From Tenacibaculum aquimarinum (GTDB lineage: Bacteria; Bacteroidota; Bacteroidia; Flavobacteriales; Flavobacteriaceae): a stretch of DNA of 64,000 nucleotides. Below, in pieces: positions 18,063-26,723 of this stretch. The position numbers and the translations under genes are program-made. The stretch lies in contig NZ_JAKGSC010000003.1 in NCBI RefSeq assembly GCF_022478115.1, forward strand, positions 124,001 to 188,000, in the 5' to 3' direction. The notes beneath the pieces are model-generated. The model did not search any database. It was not told the DNA's origin and was given only the letters and a program-made list of their open reading frames with translations. Each line of letters starts with the position of its first letter. The stretch's first letter is position 1.

Positions 18063-18163
18063 TTCGTAATGTTAGGTAACTTTAATGCAGATATGCGTCG
18101 TTTTAATGACTTATATCAGGACTTAGCGAAGTTACCTAAAAAGAAGTTTAGAAACAAAGCAAA
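18063..18163 (-). repeat. Conserved upstream block of unit A
   Basis: About 100 bases between the unit A gene and the mutB stop. The part 18091-18158 matches 58012-58077 of unit C at about 58 of 68 aligned positions, including ATATGCGTCGTTTTAATGAC, TTAGCGAA and AAGTTTAGAAACAAA. It ends 5 bases before the mutB stop codon. Contains the 10-base hairpin arms TAGGTAACTT / AAGTTACCTA. Confidence 0.65.
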
Positions 18164-20224
18164 TTATTCGGCAAAACTATCAATTAAAATAGTAAGCATA
18201 TCAATTGCAGCTTGTGCAATTTTGGTTCCAGGACCAAATACACCAACAGCGCCAGCATCAAATAAAAACTGATAATCTTGGGCAGGAATAACACCACCAA
18301 CAATTACCATAATATCTTCTCGATCGTACTTTTTTAGTTCTGCAATTACTTGCGGTACTAAAGTTTTATGTCCAGCTGCTAAAGATGATATTCCAAGAAT
18401 ATGAACATCGTTTTCTATAGCTTGTTTTGTTGCTTCTTGTGGAGTTTGAAAAAGTGGGCCAATATCTACATCAAAACCTAAGTCGGCATAACCAGTTGCA
18501 ACAACTTTTGCGCCTCTGTCATGGCCATCTTGTCCTAGTTTTGCAATCATAATTCGAGGCCTTCTACCTTCTAAAGTTGCAAATTTATCGGCTAAATCCG
18601 TTGCTTTTTTAAACAATTTATCGTCTTTTATTTCTTTACTATACACGCCAGAAATGGTTTTATGTACTGCTTTATGTCTGTCAAAAACAGTTTCTAAAGC
18701 ATCAGAAATTTCACCTAAAGTGGCTCTGTTTCTTGCTGCTTTTACAGCCAAATCTAATAAATTTCCTTTACTTGATTTTGCGCAAGCTGTTAAATCTGCT
18801 AAAGATTTTGCTACTTCTGCAGAATTTCTATCAGCTTTTAAGATATTTAAACGGTCAATTTGAGATTGTCTAACAGCTTCGTTATCAACTTCTAAAATGT
18901 GTAGAGGTTCTTCTTCTTTTAACTGATATTTGTTAACACCAACTATAACATCGCTACCGCTGTCAATTTTAGCTTGTTTTATTGCAGCAGCTTCTTCGAT
19001 ACGCATTTTCGGAATTCCTTTTTCTATGGCTTTTGTCATTCCTCCAAGTTCTTCCACTTCTTCGATTAATTCCCATGCTTTGTTGGCAATTTCTTCCGTA
19101 AGTTTTTCAATATGATAACTTCCTGCCCAAGGATCTACCGTTTTGGTAATATGCGTTTCTTCTTGTAAATATATTTGGGTATTTCTTGCAATACGCGCAG
19201 AGAAATCTGTTGGTAACGCAATTGCTTCGTCCAATGCATTTGTGTGTAAAGATTGTGTTCCTCCAAAAGCTGCAGCCATAGCTTCTATAGTAGTTCTGGC
19301 TACGTTATTAAAAGGATCTTGTTCTGTTAAAGACCAACCGCTTGTTTGGCAATGCGTTCTTAATGCTAAAGATTTTGGGTTTTTTGGATTAAATTGTTTT
19401 ACAATTTTTGCCCATAACATTCTTCCTGCTCGTAATTTTGCAATCTCTTTAAAATGTTGCATTCCAATTGCCCAGAAAAAAGATAGGCGAGGAGCAAAGG
19501 TGTCAATATCCATTCCGGCTTCAATACCTTTTCTAATATATTCTAATCCGTCTGCTAACGTATATGCTAACTCAATTTCTGGAGTTGCACCTGCTTCTTG
19601 CATGTGATAACCAGAAATAGAAATCGAATTAAATTTTGGCATATTTTCAGAAGTAAACTTAAAAATATCCGCAATAATTTTCATTGATGGAGTTGGTGGG
19701 TAAATGTACGTATTACGCACCATAAACTCTTTCAAGATATCATTCTGAATGGTTCCTGCTAATAATTCTGGAGCAACTCCTTGTTCTTCTGCAGCAACAA
19801 TATAAAACGCTAAAATTGGTAAAACGGCTCCGTTCATTGTCATAGAAACGGACATTTTATCTAACGGAATTTGGTCAAACAAAACCTTCATGTCTTCCAC
19901 AGAATCGATAGCAACTCCTGCTTTTCCAACATCTCCTTGCACACGTTCATGATCAGAATCGTAACCTCTATGCGTAGCTAAATCAAAGGCGACTGATAAA
20001 CCTTTTTGACCAGCAGCTAAATTTCTTCTGTAAAATGCATTGCTTTCTTCTGCAGTAGAAAAACCTGCGTATTGTCTTATTGTCCAAGCTCTACGAACAT
20101 ACATTGTAGAATAAGGACCTCGTAAATTTGGCGCTAAACCTGCAACAAAATCTTCGTGTTTAAAAGAAGTTTTTTCTTGTTGTTTTTTGTCTAAACTGAT
20201 ATTTGATATGTCTTTTCTACTCAT
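18164..20224 (-). CDS. mutB: Methylmalonyl-CoA mutase large subunit
   Basis: A 686-residue adenosylcobalamin enzyme that interconverts L-methylmalonyl-CoA and succinyl-CoA with the small subunit encoded next to it. The N-terminal TIM-barrel domain has the marker [20 protein letters not shown] and [19 protein letters not shown]. The C-terminal B12-binding domain (from about residue 545) carries [20 protein letters not shown] with the cobalt-ligand His near residue 565 and the later GGVIPAQD and GPGTK. Overlaps mutA by 8 bases. It is the last gene of the udk operon; the upstream block of unit A begins right after its stop. Confidence 0.95.
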   Translation of the reverse strand: MSRKDISNISLDKKQQEKTSFKHEDFVAGLAPNLRGPYSTMYVRRAWTIRQYAGFSTAEESNAFYRRNLAAGQKGLSVAFDLATHRGYDSDHERVQGDVGKAGVAIDSVEDMKVLFDQIPLDKMSVSMTMNGAVLPILAFYIVAAEEQGVAPELLAGTIQNDILKEFMVRNTYIYPPTPSMKIIADIFKFTSENMPKFNSISISGYHMQEAGATPEIELAYTLADGLEYIRKGIEAGMDIDTFAPRLSFFWAIGMQHFKEIAKLRAGRMLWAKIVKQFNPKNPKSLALRTHCQTSGWSLTEQDPFNNVARTTIEAMAAAFGGTQSLHTNALDEAIALPTDFSARIARNTQIYLQEETHITKTVDPWAGSYHIEKLTEEIANKAWELIEEVEELGGMTKAIEKGIPKMRIEEAAAIKQAKIDSGSDVIVGVNKYQLKEEEPLHILEVDNEAVRQSQIDRLNILKADRNSAEVAKSLADLTACAKSSKGNLLDLAVKAARNRATLGEISDALETVFDRHKAVHKTISGVYSKEIKDDKLFKKATDLADKFATLEGRRPRIMIAKLGQDGHDRGAKVVATGYADLGFDVDIGPLFQTPQEATKQAIENDVHILGISSLAAGHKTLVPQVIAELKKYDREDIMVIVGGVIPAQDYQFLFDAGAVGVFGPGTKIAQAAIDMLTILIDSFAE

Positions 20225-21563
20225 CTTTCAGTCTTTCTTGTTCTAAATTTTCAGCTAATCTTTTTTGAATAAGTGGCTGAATTAATGTCTTTTCTGAACG
20301 CTTTTTAACAAATGGAAACAATTCTAAATCGTTTTTCATTTTGTCTTCTTCATTCTTAATTTTATTGGTACCTAATAACACCAATTCTCCAGCATCAAAC
20401 TTTGCCTGTTCTTTGTCTGCAGATTCTTTTATTTTCTTCTGAATAATACCTTCTTTCAATTGTTTTAAAAATCCACCACCATTTTCTATCAGTTTAAAGA
20501 TTTCTAATGCTTTTTCAGCTAACTGCTCGGTAATACTTTCAATGTAATACGTTCCGTCTGCAATATTTTGTGCTTCAGAAAGTTCACTTTCTTGCTGAAG
20601 AATCAACAGTTGATTACGTGAAATTCGTTCACCAAATTCATTTGATTTATGATAAATTGAATCGTAAGAATTGTTTGAAACTGTGTCCGAACCGCCTAAA
20701 ATAGCGCTCATACTTTCAGAAGTTGTTCGTAACATGTTTACGTTATAATCGTATAATGTTTTGTTACGCAAACTTGGTTGTGTAAAAATATGTGCTTGTG
20801 CTGTTGTGTCGTATTCTTTTAAAAGTGAAGCCCACAAAACTCTAAAAGCTCTTAGTTTTGCAATTTCAAAAAAGTAGTTTGTGCCTACTGAAAATTTAAA
20901 ATAAATTTTTTCAGCAACATCTTTTCCAAAGTGATTTAAGTATTCGTTAGCATGCGCCAAAGCGTACGCCAATTGTTGTACAATATTTGCCCCAGTATTT
21001 TGATATATAGAAACATTTACTGCAAGAGAATTAGTAACTGTTGCAACAATCTTCTCTAATTGTTTATGATCTTCATTTAGGTTGTTAAACCAATTACCTG
21101 TTTTGGCTAAATTGCCAATAATATCTACATTGTAGTAACAGTTTTTAGAATTTGTAAAGGCTGCTATTTCGGTAGTAAAATCTGCTGAAAGAAAATTAAA
21201 GTTGAAATAAATTTTAGTAAAAGCAACATCAATATTTTTAAGTGTCGTTTTATAGTCAAATGATTTGTTTGCAGTAAACTCAATTGCTGTAGCGCCTCTT
21301 TTTAATGCATCAATAGCTAATTGATTGGCAACTTTTTCATCATCAATAAAAATTGATTGGCAAATTTTAAATCCGTTTTTAGAAACATTTAAAGCTGTAT
21401 TTGTTTGGTCTTCTTTGGTATAGAAAGGTTTTACGGTTATACCTTCATCAGTATGCCAAAGTAGTGTTTCATTATAGTCTAACCCTTTTAAATCTGCTTG
21501 AATTTTTTGCTTCCAGGCTTTGGGCGTCACTTCATTAAATTCATCAAATAAATAGCTGCTCAT
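20217..21563 (-). CDS. mutA: Methylmalonyl-CoA mutase small subunit
   Basis: A 448-residue paralogue of the large subunit, partner in the MutAB heterodimer. It keeps the barrel domain ([34 protein letters not shown] region, [20 protein letters not shown]) but lacks the cobalamin-binding DxHxxG domain, as expected for the non-catalytic subunit. Overlaps mutB by 8 bases downstream and shares one base with the divIC-like gene upstream, so all are one transcript. Confidence 0.92.
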   Translation of the reverse strand: MSSYLFDEFNEVTPKAWKQKIQADLKGLDYNETLLWHTDEGITVKPFYTKEDQTNTALNVSKNGFKICQSIFIDDEKVANQLAIDALKRGATAIEFTANKSFDYKTTLKNIDVAFTKIYFNFNFLSADFTTEIAAFTNSKNCYYNVDIIGNLAKTGNWFNNLNEDHKQLEKIVATVTNSLAVNVSIYQNTGANIVQQLAYALAHANEYLNHFGKDVAEKIYFKFSVGTNYFFEIAKLRAFRVLWASLLKEYDTTAQAHIFTQPSLRNKTLYDYNVNMLRTTSESMSAILGGSDTVSNNSYDSIYHKSNEFGERISRNQLLILQQESELSEAQNIADGTYYIESITEQLAEKALEIFKLIENGGGFLKQLKEGIIQKKIKESADKEQAKFDAGELVLLGTNKIKNEEDKMKNDLELFPFVKKRSEKTLIQPLIQKRLAENLEQERLKDE

Positions 21564-21880
21564 TACTTTTTTATGGTATCAAATTCTATTATATAAACGT
21601 CTTCATTTTCTTTTTTCATTAAATACTTTTCGCGTGCGTAGCGCTCTAATGATAAAGAATCTTGTAGTTTTTCTATGGTAGATTTATCGTCAGAAATTCT
21701 GTTCTTATAATAATCTATAGAAGTTTCTAATTCGTTAATTTCTTTGTTAAATTCTCTATGTGTGAGGAAAGAATTCTCATCAAAAAAAAACATCCAAACA
21801 ACAAAAATAGTTAACGCTAAAACATAAAAATTTGTAATAAATTTAAAATATGGTTTTTGTTTAAGTTGTTTAAAAGTCAT
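21563..21880 (-). CDS. Septum formation initiator family protein (DivIC/FtsB-like)
   Basis: A 105-residue bitopic membrane protein: short cytoplasmic N-terminus, one transmembrane helix at about 14-32 (FITNFYVLALTIFVVWMFFF), a coiled-coil region (about 40-80, FNKEINELETSIDYYKNRIS) and a C-terminal segment LERYAREKYLMKKENEDVYI typical of the family. FtsB/DivIC proteins join the division-site complex with FtsL and FtsQ. Sits between udk and mutA with 1- to 4-base spacing. Confidence 0.85.
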   Translation of the reverse strand: MTFKQLKQKPYFKFITNFYVLALTIFVVWMFFFDENSFLTHREFNKEINELETSIDYYKNRISDDKSTIEKLQDSLSLERYAREKYLMKKENEDVYIIEFDTIKK

Positions 21881-21884
21881 GTTT

Positions 21885-22499
21885 TTATAGTCTTTCGCTA
21901 ATAACGGTTCTTACAATATCTATGGCTACAGTATTATATCTATCATTAGGTATTATAATATCTGCATAGTTTTTTGTTGGCTCAATAAATTGCTGATGCA
22001 TTGGCTTTAAGGTATCTTGGTATCTACTTAAAACTTCATCAATATCTCTTCCTCTTTCATTAATATCTCTTCTAATTCTACGAATTAAACGTTCATCTGC
22101 ATCTGCATGAACATAGATTTTAATGTCGCATAATTTACGTAATTCTTCACTGTTAAAGATAAGAATTCCTTCAACAATAATTACTTTTCTAGGATGCGTT
22201 TTTATAGTGTCTTTTGTTCTGTTGTGCGTTACAAAAGAATATACAGGTTGTTCAATTATTTCTTCTCTTTTTAAAGCTGATAAATGCTGAACTAATAATT
22301 CAAAATCAATTGCTCTAGGATGATCGAAATTTATTTTTGTTCTTTCTTCGTAAGAAAGGTTGTCTGTAGCTTTGTAATAAGAATCTTGAGATATTACACA
22401 AACTTCATCTGAAGGAAGTTGATTTATAATTTGATTTACAACGGTAGTTTTTCCGCTTCCTGTTCCGCCAGCAATACCAATAATAAGCATGTTTTTCAT
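21885..22499 (-). CDS. udk: Uridine kinase
   Basis: A 204-residue nucleoside kinase that phosphorylates uridine and cytidine for pyrimidine salvage. P-loop GIAGGTGSGKTT at about residues 8-19, then SQDSYYKATDNLSYEERTKI, NFDHPRAIDFELL, VEGILIFNSEELR and the lid region RLIRRIRRDINERGRDIDEV. The annotated start gives MKNMLIIGIAGG; ATG at codon 4 is an alternative. First gene of a udk-divIC-mutA-mutB operon with a TAAATTTG promoter box at 22527-22534. Confidence 0.93.
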   Translation of the reverse strand: MKNMLIIGIAGGTGSGKTTVVNQIINQLPSDEVCVISQDSYYKATDNLSYEERTKINFDHPRAIDFELLVQHLSALKREEIIEQPVYSFVTHNRTKDTIKTHPRKVIIVEGILIFNSEELRKLCDIKIYVHADADERLIRRIRRDINERGRDIDEVLSRYQDTLKPMHQQFIEPTKNYADIIIPNDRYNTVAIDIVRTVISERL

Positions 22500-22526
22500 T
22501 TGTGAATTTTATGAAATAATTGAAAA

Positions 22527-22534
22527 CAAATTTA
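22527..22534 (-). promoter_or_regulatory. -7 promoter element of the udk operon
   Basis: Reads TAAATTTG on the minus strand (TAnnTTTG), 27 bases before the udk ATG. No good -33 TTTG at the standard distance. Confidence 0.5.
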
Positions 22535-22551
22535 GTGAATTTAAACCATAA

Positions 22552-22580
22552 AAAAAGACATCTGAAAAGATGTCTTTTTA
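22552..22580 (-). terminator. Terminator of tRNA-Thr
   Basis: Perfect 12-base stem AAAAAGACATCT / AGATGTCTTTTT with a 4-base loop, directly after the minus-strand tRNA and before the udk promoter. Confidence 0.85.
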
Positions 22581-22587
22581 ATTTAAG

Positions 22588-22661
22588 AGCCGATGGAGGG
22601 ACTCGAACCCACGACCTGCTGATTACAAATCAGCTGCTCTAGCCAGCTGAGCTACATCGGC
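22588..22661 (-). tRNA. tRNA-Thr (anticodon TGT)
   Basis: Minus strand: acceptor GCCGATG / CATCGGC, D arm TAGCTCAGCTGGCTAGAGCA, anticodon stem-loop CTGATTTGTAATCAG giving TGT, T arm with GTGGGTTCGAGTCCC. 74 bases including discriminator T; no encoded CCA. A hairpin terminator follows. Confidence 0.95.
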
Positions 22662-22714
22662 TTTTTTTAACGCGACAAAGAAATATAAATTTTTGAAACT
22701 GCGCAACAACTTTT

Positions 22715-23599
22715 TTATAAATTTTTAAATGCTTTTTCTAATGTTTTAAATTTGAATTTAAATCCCAGATTTTCAACCTTTTCTGAAGAAACTCTACTTC
22801 CTTTTAATAAAATATATGCCAATTCTCCTAAAGCAGTTTTTAACACAAAACTTGGTGCATTCATTGGTAAAACAGCCTTTTTTAAACTTTTTCCTAAAGC
22901 TTTGGTAAAAGAGTTATTGGTTTGATGTTCAGGTGATACGGCATTTAAAACACCAGTATATTTTGTGTTTTCTATGGTATTTATATACAAATTACACAAG
23001 TCTTCTATATGAATCCAAGGCATATATTGATTTCCGTTTCCAAGAGCAGAAAGAAACAGAGGAGTGTTCATTTTTTGCAGAGCACCACCGTTTTTTGCTA
23101 AAACAACCCCAGTTCTTAAAATGCTAACAGGTACATTTAGTTTTTTAAATTGATTTGCAGCTGCTTCCCATTTTATACATATTTTGGATATGAAATCATT
23201 TTCAGGTTTATCTTCTTCGGTAAAAATTTTATCAGAAGTTATGGCTCCGTAATAGCCAATTCCGGATGCAGAAATAAAACCTTTTAAATTAATTTCTAAT
23301 TCTTTAACTTTTTTAAATAAAAGGTTGGCAGATTTTACTCTACTATTTATTAGTTCTTGTTTTCTTTTATCTGTCCAACGTTTATCAGCAATTCCAGCTC
23401 CAGCTAAATGAATAATATGTGTTATATCTTTAAAAGCGGCATCATCTATATATTCTTCTGCAATATTCCACTTAAACTCATTTTTTAAAGTTGGGTTTCT
23501 AGTAAGAATAACTACACTATAGTTTTTTTCTTGTAGTTTTTTCTGAAGATATCTTCCAACTAAACCTGTTCCTCCCGTTATTAATATTTTATTCATCAT
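22715..23599 (-). CDS. TIGR01777-type NAD-dependent epimerase/dehydratase family protein
   Basis: A 294-residue extended SDR protein of the TIGR01777 (SDR39U1) family. N-terminal Rossmann motif ILITGGTGLVGRYL, then HIIHLAGAGIADKRWTDKRK, ISASGIGYYG and the C-terminal region NAVSPEHQTNNSFTKALG, all characteristic. The substrate and reaction are unknown for the family. Two adjacent ATG codons (23597-23599 and 23594-23596) are possible starts. Confidence 0.88.
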   Translation of the reverse strand: MMNKILITGGTGLVGRYLQKKLQEKNYSVVILTRNPTLKNEFKWNIAEEYIDDAAFKDITHIIHLAGAGIADKRWTDKRKQELINSRVKSANLLFKKVKELEINLKGFISASGIGYYGAITSDKIFTEEDKPENDFISKICIKWEAAANQFKKLNVPVSILRTGVVLAKNGGALQKMNTPLFLSALGNGNQYMPWIHIEDLCNLYINTIENTKYTGVLNAVSPEHQTNNSFTKALGKSLKKAVLPMNAPSFVLKTALGELAYILLKGSRVSSEKVENLGFKFKFKTLEKAFKNL

Positions 23600-23744
23600 T
23601 TAAAAATACAAATAAAGAATAAAAGAGAAAGGTTAAATGCTGTTTTCTTTTATTGAATTAAAAATAATTGAAATTTATTTAAAATTCAAGTATCTGTAAA
23701 TCAGCTTTTTGAAGATTAATTTAAAATAAAAAGCAAAAAAAGAA

Positions 23745-23768
23745 AACCGCATCTTCTTTTTCCTCGTA
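23745..23768 (+). promoter_or_regulatory. Candidate ECF-sigma promoter of the DUF4331 operon
   Basis: AACC (23745-23748), 16-base spacer, CGTA (23765-23768), 42 bases before the first DUF4331 ATG; counted from AAC the spacing to CGT is 17. The same AAC-N17-CGT pattern precedes the receptor gene at 48021. It is unlike the housekeeping TAnnTTTG type and would fit control by the sigma factor encoded at 29872-30399. Confidence 0.4.
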
Positions 23769-23810
23769 AGTATGGTTGAACAATAATAATTAACTAAAAA
23801 TTTACAAATC

Positions 23811-24461
23811 ATGAAAAAAATGAAATTAATTTTAGGAGGATGTGTTTTACTAACAGTAGGACTTTTTTTATACGCCGCCGATCATATTGATGCACCAGCT
23901 GTAAGCGGAGGATCAAGTGATATTACCGATTTTTACGCCTTTCAAGCAGAAGACACTAATAATATTGTGTTTGTAGCAAATGTTCAAGGATTATTAAGTC
24001 CTTCAGCAACTGATGCTGCAAGTTTTGATGAAAACGTATTAATTGAATTTAATATTGATACAGATGCAGATGCAACTGAAGACTTAGTAATTCAAGCAAT
24101 TCCTAGAGATGGTAAAATGTATTTCTTTGGACCATTTGCTCCAGGAACAACTGGGTTAAATAGTACAATTGGAACTTCTAGCGCTGTAGGTAGTGTTGAT
24201 ATTAGTTCTTATAATGATGCTCCTGCTATAGGTTATGCTGGAGATATGAAGTTTTTTGCTGGGCCAAGAGATGATCCTTTCTTTATGGATTTTGCTCAAT
24301 ATGGCGAAATAATTGGAGGTAATGCATCTAGTTTTAACAACCCAGGTTCAGATACTTTTGCAGGAACAAACGTAATGTCTATTGTTATTGAGGTTCCAAA
24401 ATCACAAATTGGTGGTTCAGGTTCAATTAATACTTGGGTAGAATCTAAAGTAAAATCATAA
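23811..24461 (+). CDS. DUF4331-family exported protein (N-terminal-type half)
   Basis: A 216-residue exported protein: hydrophobic leader LILGGCVLLTVGLFLYAADH, then the DUF4331 hallmark DHIDAPAVSGGSSDITDFYAF. The later part ends in MSIVIEVPKSQIGGSGSINT, typical of the middle of this family. Full DUF4331 proteins are usually much longer, and the next gene seems to carry a related second part. Function unknown; family members sit in the envelope. First gene of a likely ECF-controlled operon with the second DUF4331 protein, a TPR lipoprotein and a TonB-dependent receptor. Confidence 0.85.
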   Translation: MKKMKLILGGCVLLTVGLFLYAADHIDAPAVSGGSSDITDFYAFQAEDTNNIVFVANVQGLLSPSATDAASFDENVLIEFNIDTDADATEDLVIQAIPRDGKMYFFGPFAPGTTGLNSTIGTSSAVGSVDISSYNDAPAIGYAGDMKFFAGPRDDPFFMDFAQYGEIIGGNASSFNNPGSDTFAGTNVMSIVIEVPKSQIGGSGSINTWVESKVKS

Positions 24462-24487
24462 TTAATTAACTACAAAAAACTTAAAAC

Positions 24488-25039
24488 ATGAAAAATATTA
24501 AATTAATACTATTATCAATCTTTTCTACTGTAGCTTTAACAAGTTGTAGTGATGATAACGATAACCCAGTAATGATGCAGACTGACTTTTCAGGTACTTT
24601 TGTACAAGCAGATCAAATGGGTAGACCAGCAATTAACACCGTATTTGTTAATTCAGACAAAAAAGATATGTTTAACACTACGGTTCCTTCTCAGCAAGGA
24701 GCAAGTTTTCAAGCAATGTTTGAAACGAACTTAAAAGCATTAAGTCCTGCATATGCAAATATGGGAGATACAAACGCTTTAGGATTAGATGCAGCAGCTT
24801 TTACAGGTGTATTAGCAACTGATGTATTAACAGTTTCTTTAGACGGAACAACAACATTTTATGATGGTACAAATGTATTAACAGGAAGAGCTTTAGCAGA
24901 TGACGTAATTACAGTTGAATTATTATTGATTTTTGGAGGAGAGGATTTTACAGAAAATCCGAACTTATCAGATGACAATGTATCGGCAAATGACAAACCC
25001 TTTTTAACGTCATTTCCATACTTAGCATCCCCTTGGTAA
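24488..25039 (+). CDS. DUF4331-related lipoprotein
   Basis: A 183-residue lipoprotein with signal MKNIKLILLSIFSTVALTSC and lipobox Cys at residue 20. The mature part has DQMGRPAINTVFVNSDKKDM, a pattern from the C-terminal half of DUF4331 proteins, and ends with DKPFLTSFPYLASPW, again typical of the family's end. Together with the preceding gene it looks like a DUF4331 protein divided into two polypeptides. It begins 26 bases after that gene and is followed by a terminator. Confidence 0.8.
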   Translation: MKNIKLILLSIFSTVALTSCSDDNDNPVMMQTDFSGTFVQADQMGRPAINTVFVNSDKKDMFNTTVPSQQGASFQAMFETNLKALSPAYANMGDTNALGLDAAAFTGVLATDVLTVSLDGTTTFYDGTNVLTGRALADDVITVELLLIFGGEDFTENPNLSDDNVSANDKPFLTSFPYLASPW

Positions 25040-25042
25040 GTT

Positions 25043-25083
25043 AAATCGGGTTTTGTTTTCATAGTGCAAAACCCGATTTTTAA
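25043..25083 (+). terminator. Terminator after the DUF4331 pair
   Basis: Perfect 13-base stem AAATCGGGTTTTG / CAAAACCCGATTT with an 11-base loop, followed by TT and A-run. It may end most transcripts and lower expression of the TPR and receptor genes downstream. Confidence 0.8.
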
Positions 25084-25190
25084 AAAAACAAACACTATTA
25101 CAGTTTACTTTTACCCCTATTCATAATTTTGGTTAATATTTTTTGAAAGTAGCTTGATAGTGTTTTTATTAAACTTAAAAAACTCTTATA

Positions 25191-26486
25191 ATGAAAACAT
25201 TAAAACACATATTTACGTTAGTACTTGCAATACAGTTCTTCAGCTGTACTGTTGATAACGAAAAACAAATTACAAGCGCAATTGACTACAATCAATTTTT
25301 AGAATTAGAAGAAAATACTACTTATAATACCGCAAAAACGGAAGAAGATTTTTGGAGTACTAAATTGCAAAACTCACCAACACAATATCCTTATTTAAGT
25401 AAGATTGCTTCCGCAAATAACACACTATTTTCTTCAAATGGAAATATAGAGTATTTAATAACTGCTGAAGAAAAATTAAAAGAGCTTAACAAAAAAACAA
25501 ATTACACTAATGCTGGTAGTTTAAGAGCATTGGCGAGAAACTATATTTCTCAGCATAGATTTAATGAAGCATTAGAGCTACTTCTTAAGGCTGAAAATAA
25601 TGGAGAAAACTTAAAAGCAACTCATAAAATGTTATTTGACGTTCACTTAGAATTAGGTAACTACAAACTAGCAGAAAAATACTTGTCGGAATTTAAAAAT
25701 TTTTCAGATTTCGATTATTTAATTAGACTTTCTAAATGGAGTGATCATAAAGGAGATTTGGCTTCAGCTATAACCTTTATGGAAAAAGCTACAGAATTTG
25801 CAGAGACTTCTAATAATAAAGACTTAAAAATATGGTCTTACACAAACTTGGCAGATTTTTATGGACATAATAACGAGATTAAAAAATCGTATCAGTATTA
25901 TTTAAAATCTTTAGAGTTACAACCAAATAATGCATATGCTAAAAAAGGAATTGCTTGGATTGTGTATTCTTATGAGAAAAATCCAAAAGAAGCTTTAAGA
26001 ATTTTAGATGCTGTAATGGTACAACATAAATCTCCAGATTATTATTTATTGAAAGCAGAAATTGCTGAATTTATGGGAGATGAAGACGAAAAAGAAAAAA
26101 ATATTGAACAATATATAGTGTCATCTTCAAGTAGTTTATACGGTGAAATGTACAATCAGCATAACGCTAAATTATATTTAGAAGATGCAAATAAACAAGA
26201 AGAAGCTTTAATTCTAATTGAAAGAGAAATTATGAATAGAGCTACGCCACAATCTTACGATTTACTTGCGTGGTCTTTTTATAAAAAAGGAGCTTATAAA
26301 AAAGCTTTAGAAATTTCTGAAAATCATGTTTTAAATAAAACGTTTGAACCAGAAGCACAGTATCATTTAGCAGAAATATACAAGGCAAATGGTTTATCAG
26401 AAAAAGCTTTAGAAATAAAAGAAGATTTGTTAGAAAGTGCCTATGAATTAGGTCCTTTAACTACAAAACAAATTCAGAAAATTTAG
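25191..26486 (+). CDS. TPR-repeat lipoprotein
   Basis: A 431-residue lipoprotein, signal MKTLKHIFTLVLAIQFFSC with lipobox Cys at residue 19. The mature protein is made of tetratricopeptide-like helix pairs from about residue 100 to the end (for example FNEALELLLKAENNGENLKA, SYQYYLKSLELQPNNAYAKK and AQYHLAEIYKANGLSEKALE), a protein-interaction scaffold. It lies between the DUF4331 pair and a TonB-dependent receptor, and its 3' region carries the same RNA element as the receptor, so the two probably act together at the outer membrane. Confidence 0.82.
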   Translation: MKTLKHIFTLVLAIQFFSCTVDNEKQITSAIDYNQFLELEENTTYNTAKTEEDFWSTKLQNSPTQYPYLSKIASANNTLFSSNGNIEYLITAEEKLKELNKKTNYTNAGSLRALARNYISQHRFNEALELLLKAENNGENLKATHKMLFDVHLELGNYKLAEKYLSEFKNFSDFDYLIRLSKWSDHKGDLASAITFMEKATEFAETSNNKDLKIWSYTNLADFYGHNNEIKKSYQYYLKSLELQPNNAYAKKGIAWIVYSYEKNPKEALRILDAVMVQHKSPDYYLLKAEIAEFMGDEDEKEKNIEQYIVSSSSSLYGEMYNQHNAKLYLEDANKQEEALILIEREIMNRATPQSYDLLAWSFYKKGAYKKALEISENHVLNKTFEPEAQYHLAEIYKANGLSEKALEIKEDLLESAYELGPLTTKQIQKI

Positions 26487-26488
26487 TT

Positions 26489-26557
26489 GATTGAAATTCG
26501 GGGGACTTTCAATTAACCCTGTTAATAATAAATTTTATAAGAGGGTTTGTTATTAAC
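26489..26557 (+). ncRNA. Structured 3'-region RNA element, copy 1
   Basis: Two hairpins just after the TPR gene stop. Hairpin 1: GATTGAAA / TTTCAATT (26489-26496, 26507-26514) with loop TTCGGGGGAC. Hairpin 2: GTTAATAA / TTATTAAC (26521-26528, 26550-26557) with inner A/T-rich pairing. Copy 2 at 28961-29029 keeps the loop TTCGGGGGAC and both stems, with compensatory changes (GC to AT at the base of hairpin 2). A terminator follows in both. Confidence 0.65.
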
Positions 26558-26562
26558 AATAG

Positions 26563-26589
26563 ATAGCCGCTCAAAAGGCGGCTATTTTC
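26563..26589 (+). terminator. Terminator after RNA element copy 1
   Basis: Stem ATAGCCGC / GCGGCTAT (26563-26570, 26578-26585), loop TCAAAAG, followed by TTTT. Closely similar to the terminator at 29035-29062. Confidence 0.8.
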
Positions 26590-26723
26590 AATTAAATAAA
26601 TAAGAAAATTTTAAGATTTAAAATAAAAGTTGAAGTATAGGAAATTGCTATATTTCAAGTTTGTTATCTACTTATTTAATTTTCAAAAAACACCTACTAA
26701 TCAACTTTTTAAAACAAAAAATA

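Larger units (their letters stand above)
17328..18163 (-). mobile_element. Candidate cassette-like unit A
   Basis: One minus-strand gene (17469-18062) enclosed by structured ends, wedged between hutH and mutB. Sense order: mutB stop, conserved upstream block (18163-18063), gene, attC-like inverted repeat (17464-17328). The gene is bracketed by a perfect 10-base inverted repeat GTTACCTAAC (17454-17463) / GTTAGGTAAC (18071-18080). A third copy of the same core, AAGTTACCTA (18129-18138), pairs with TAGGTAACTT (18073-18082). The same architecture with different core sequences is seen in units B and C, and in degraded form in D. Mobility is inferred from structure; no recombinase is present. Confidence 0.5.
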
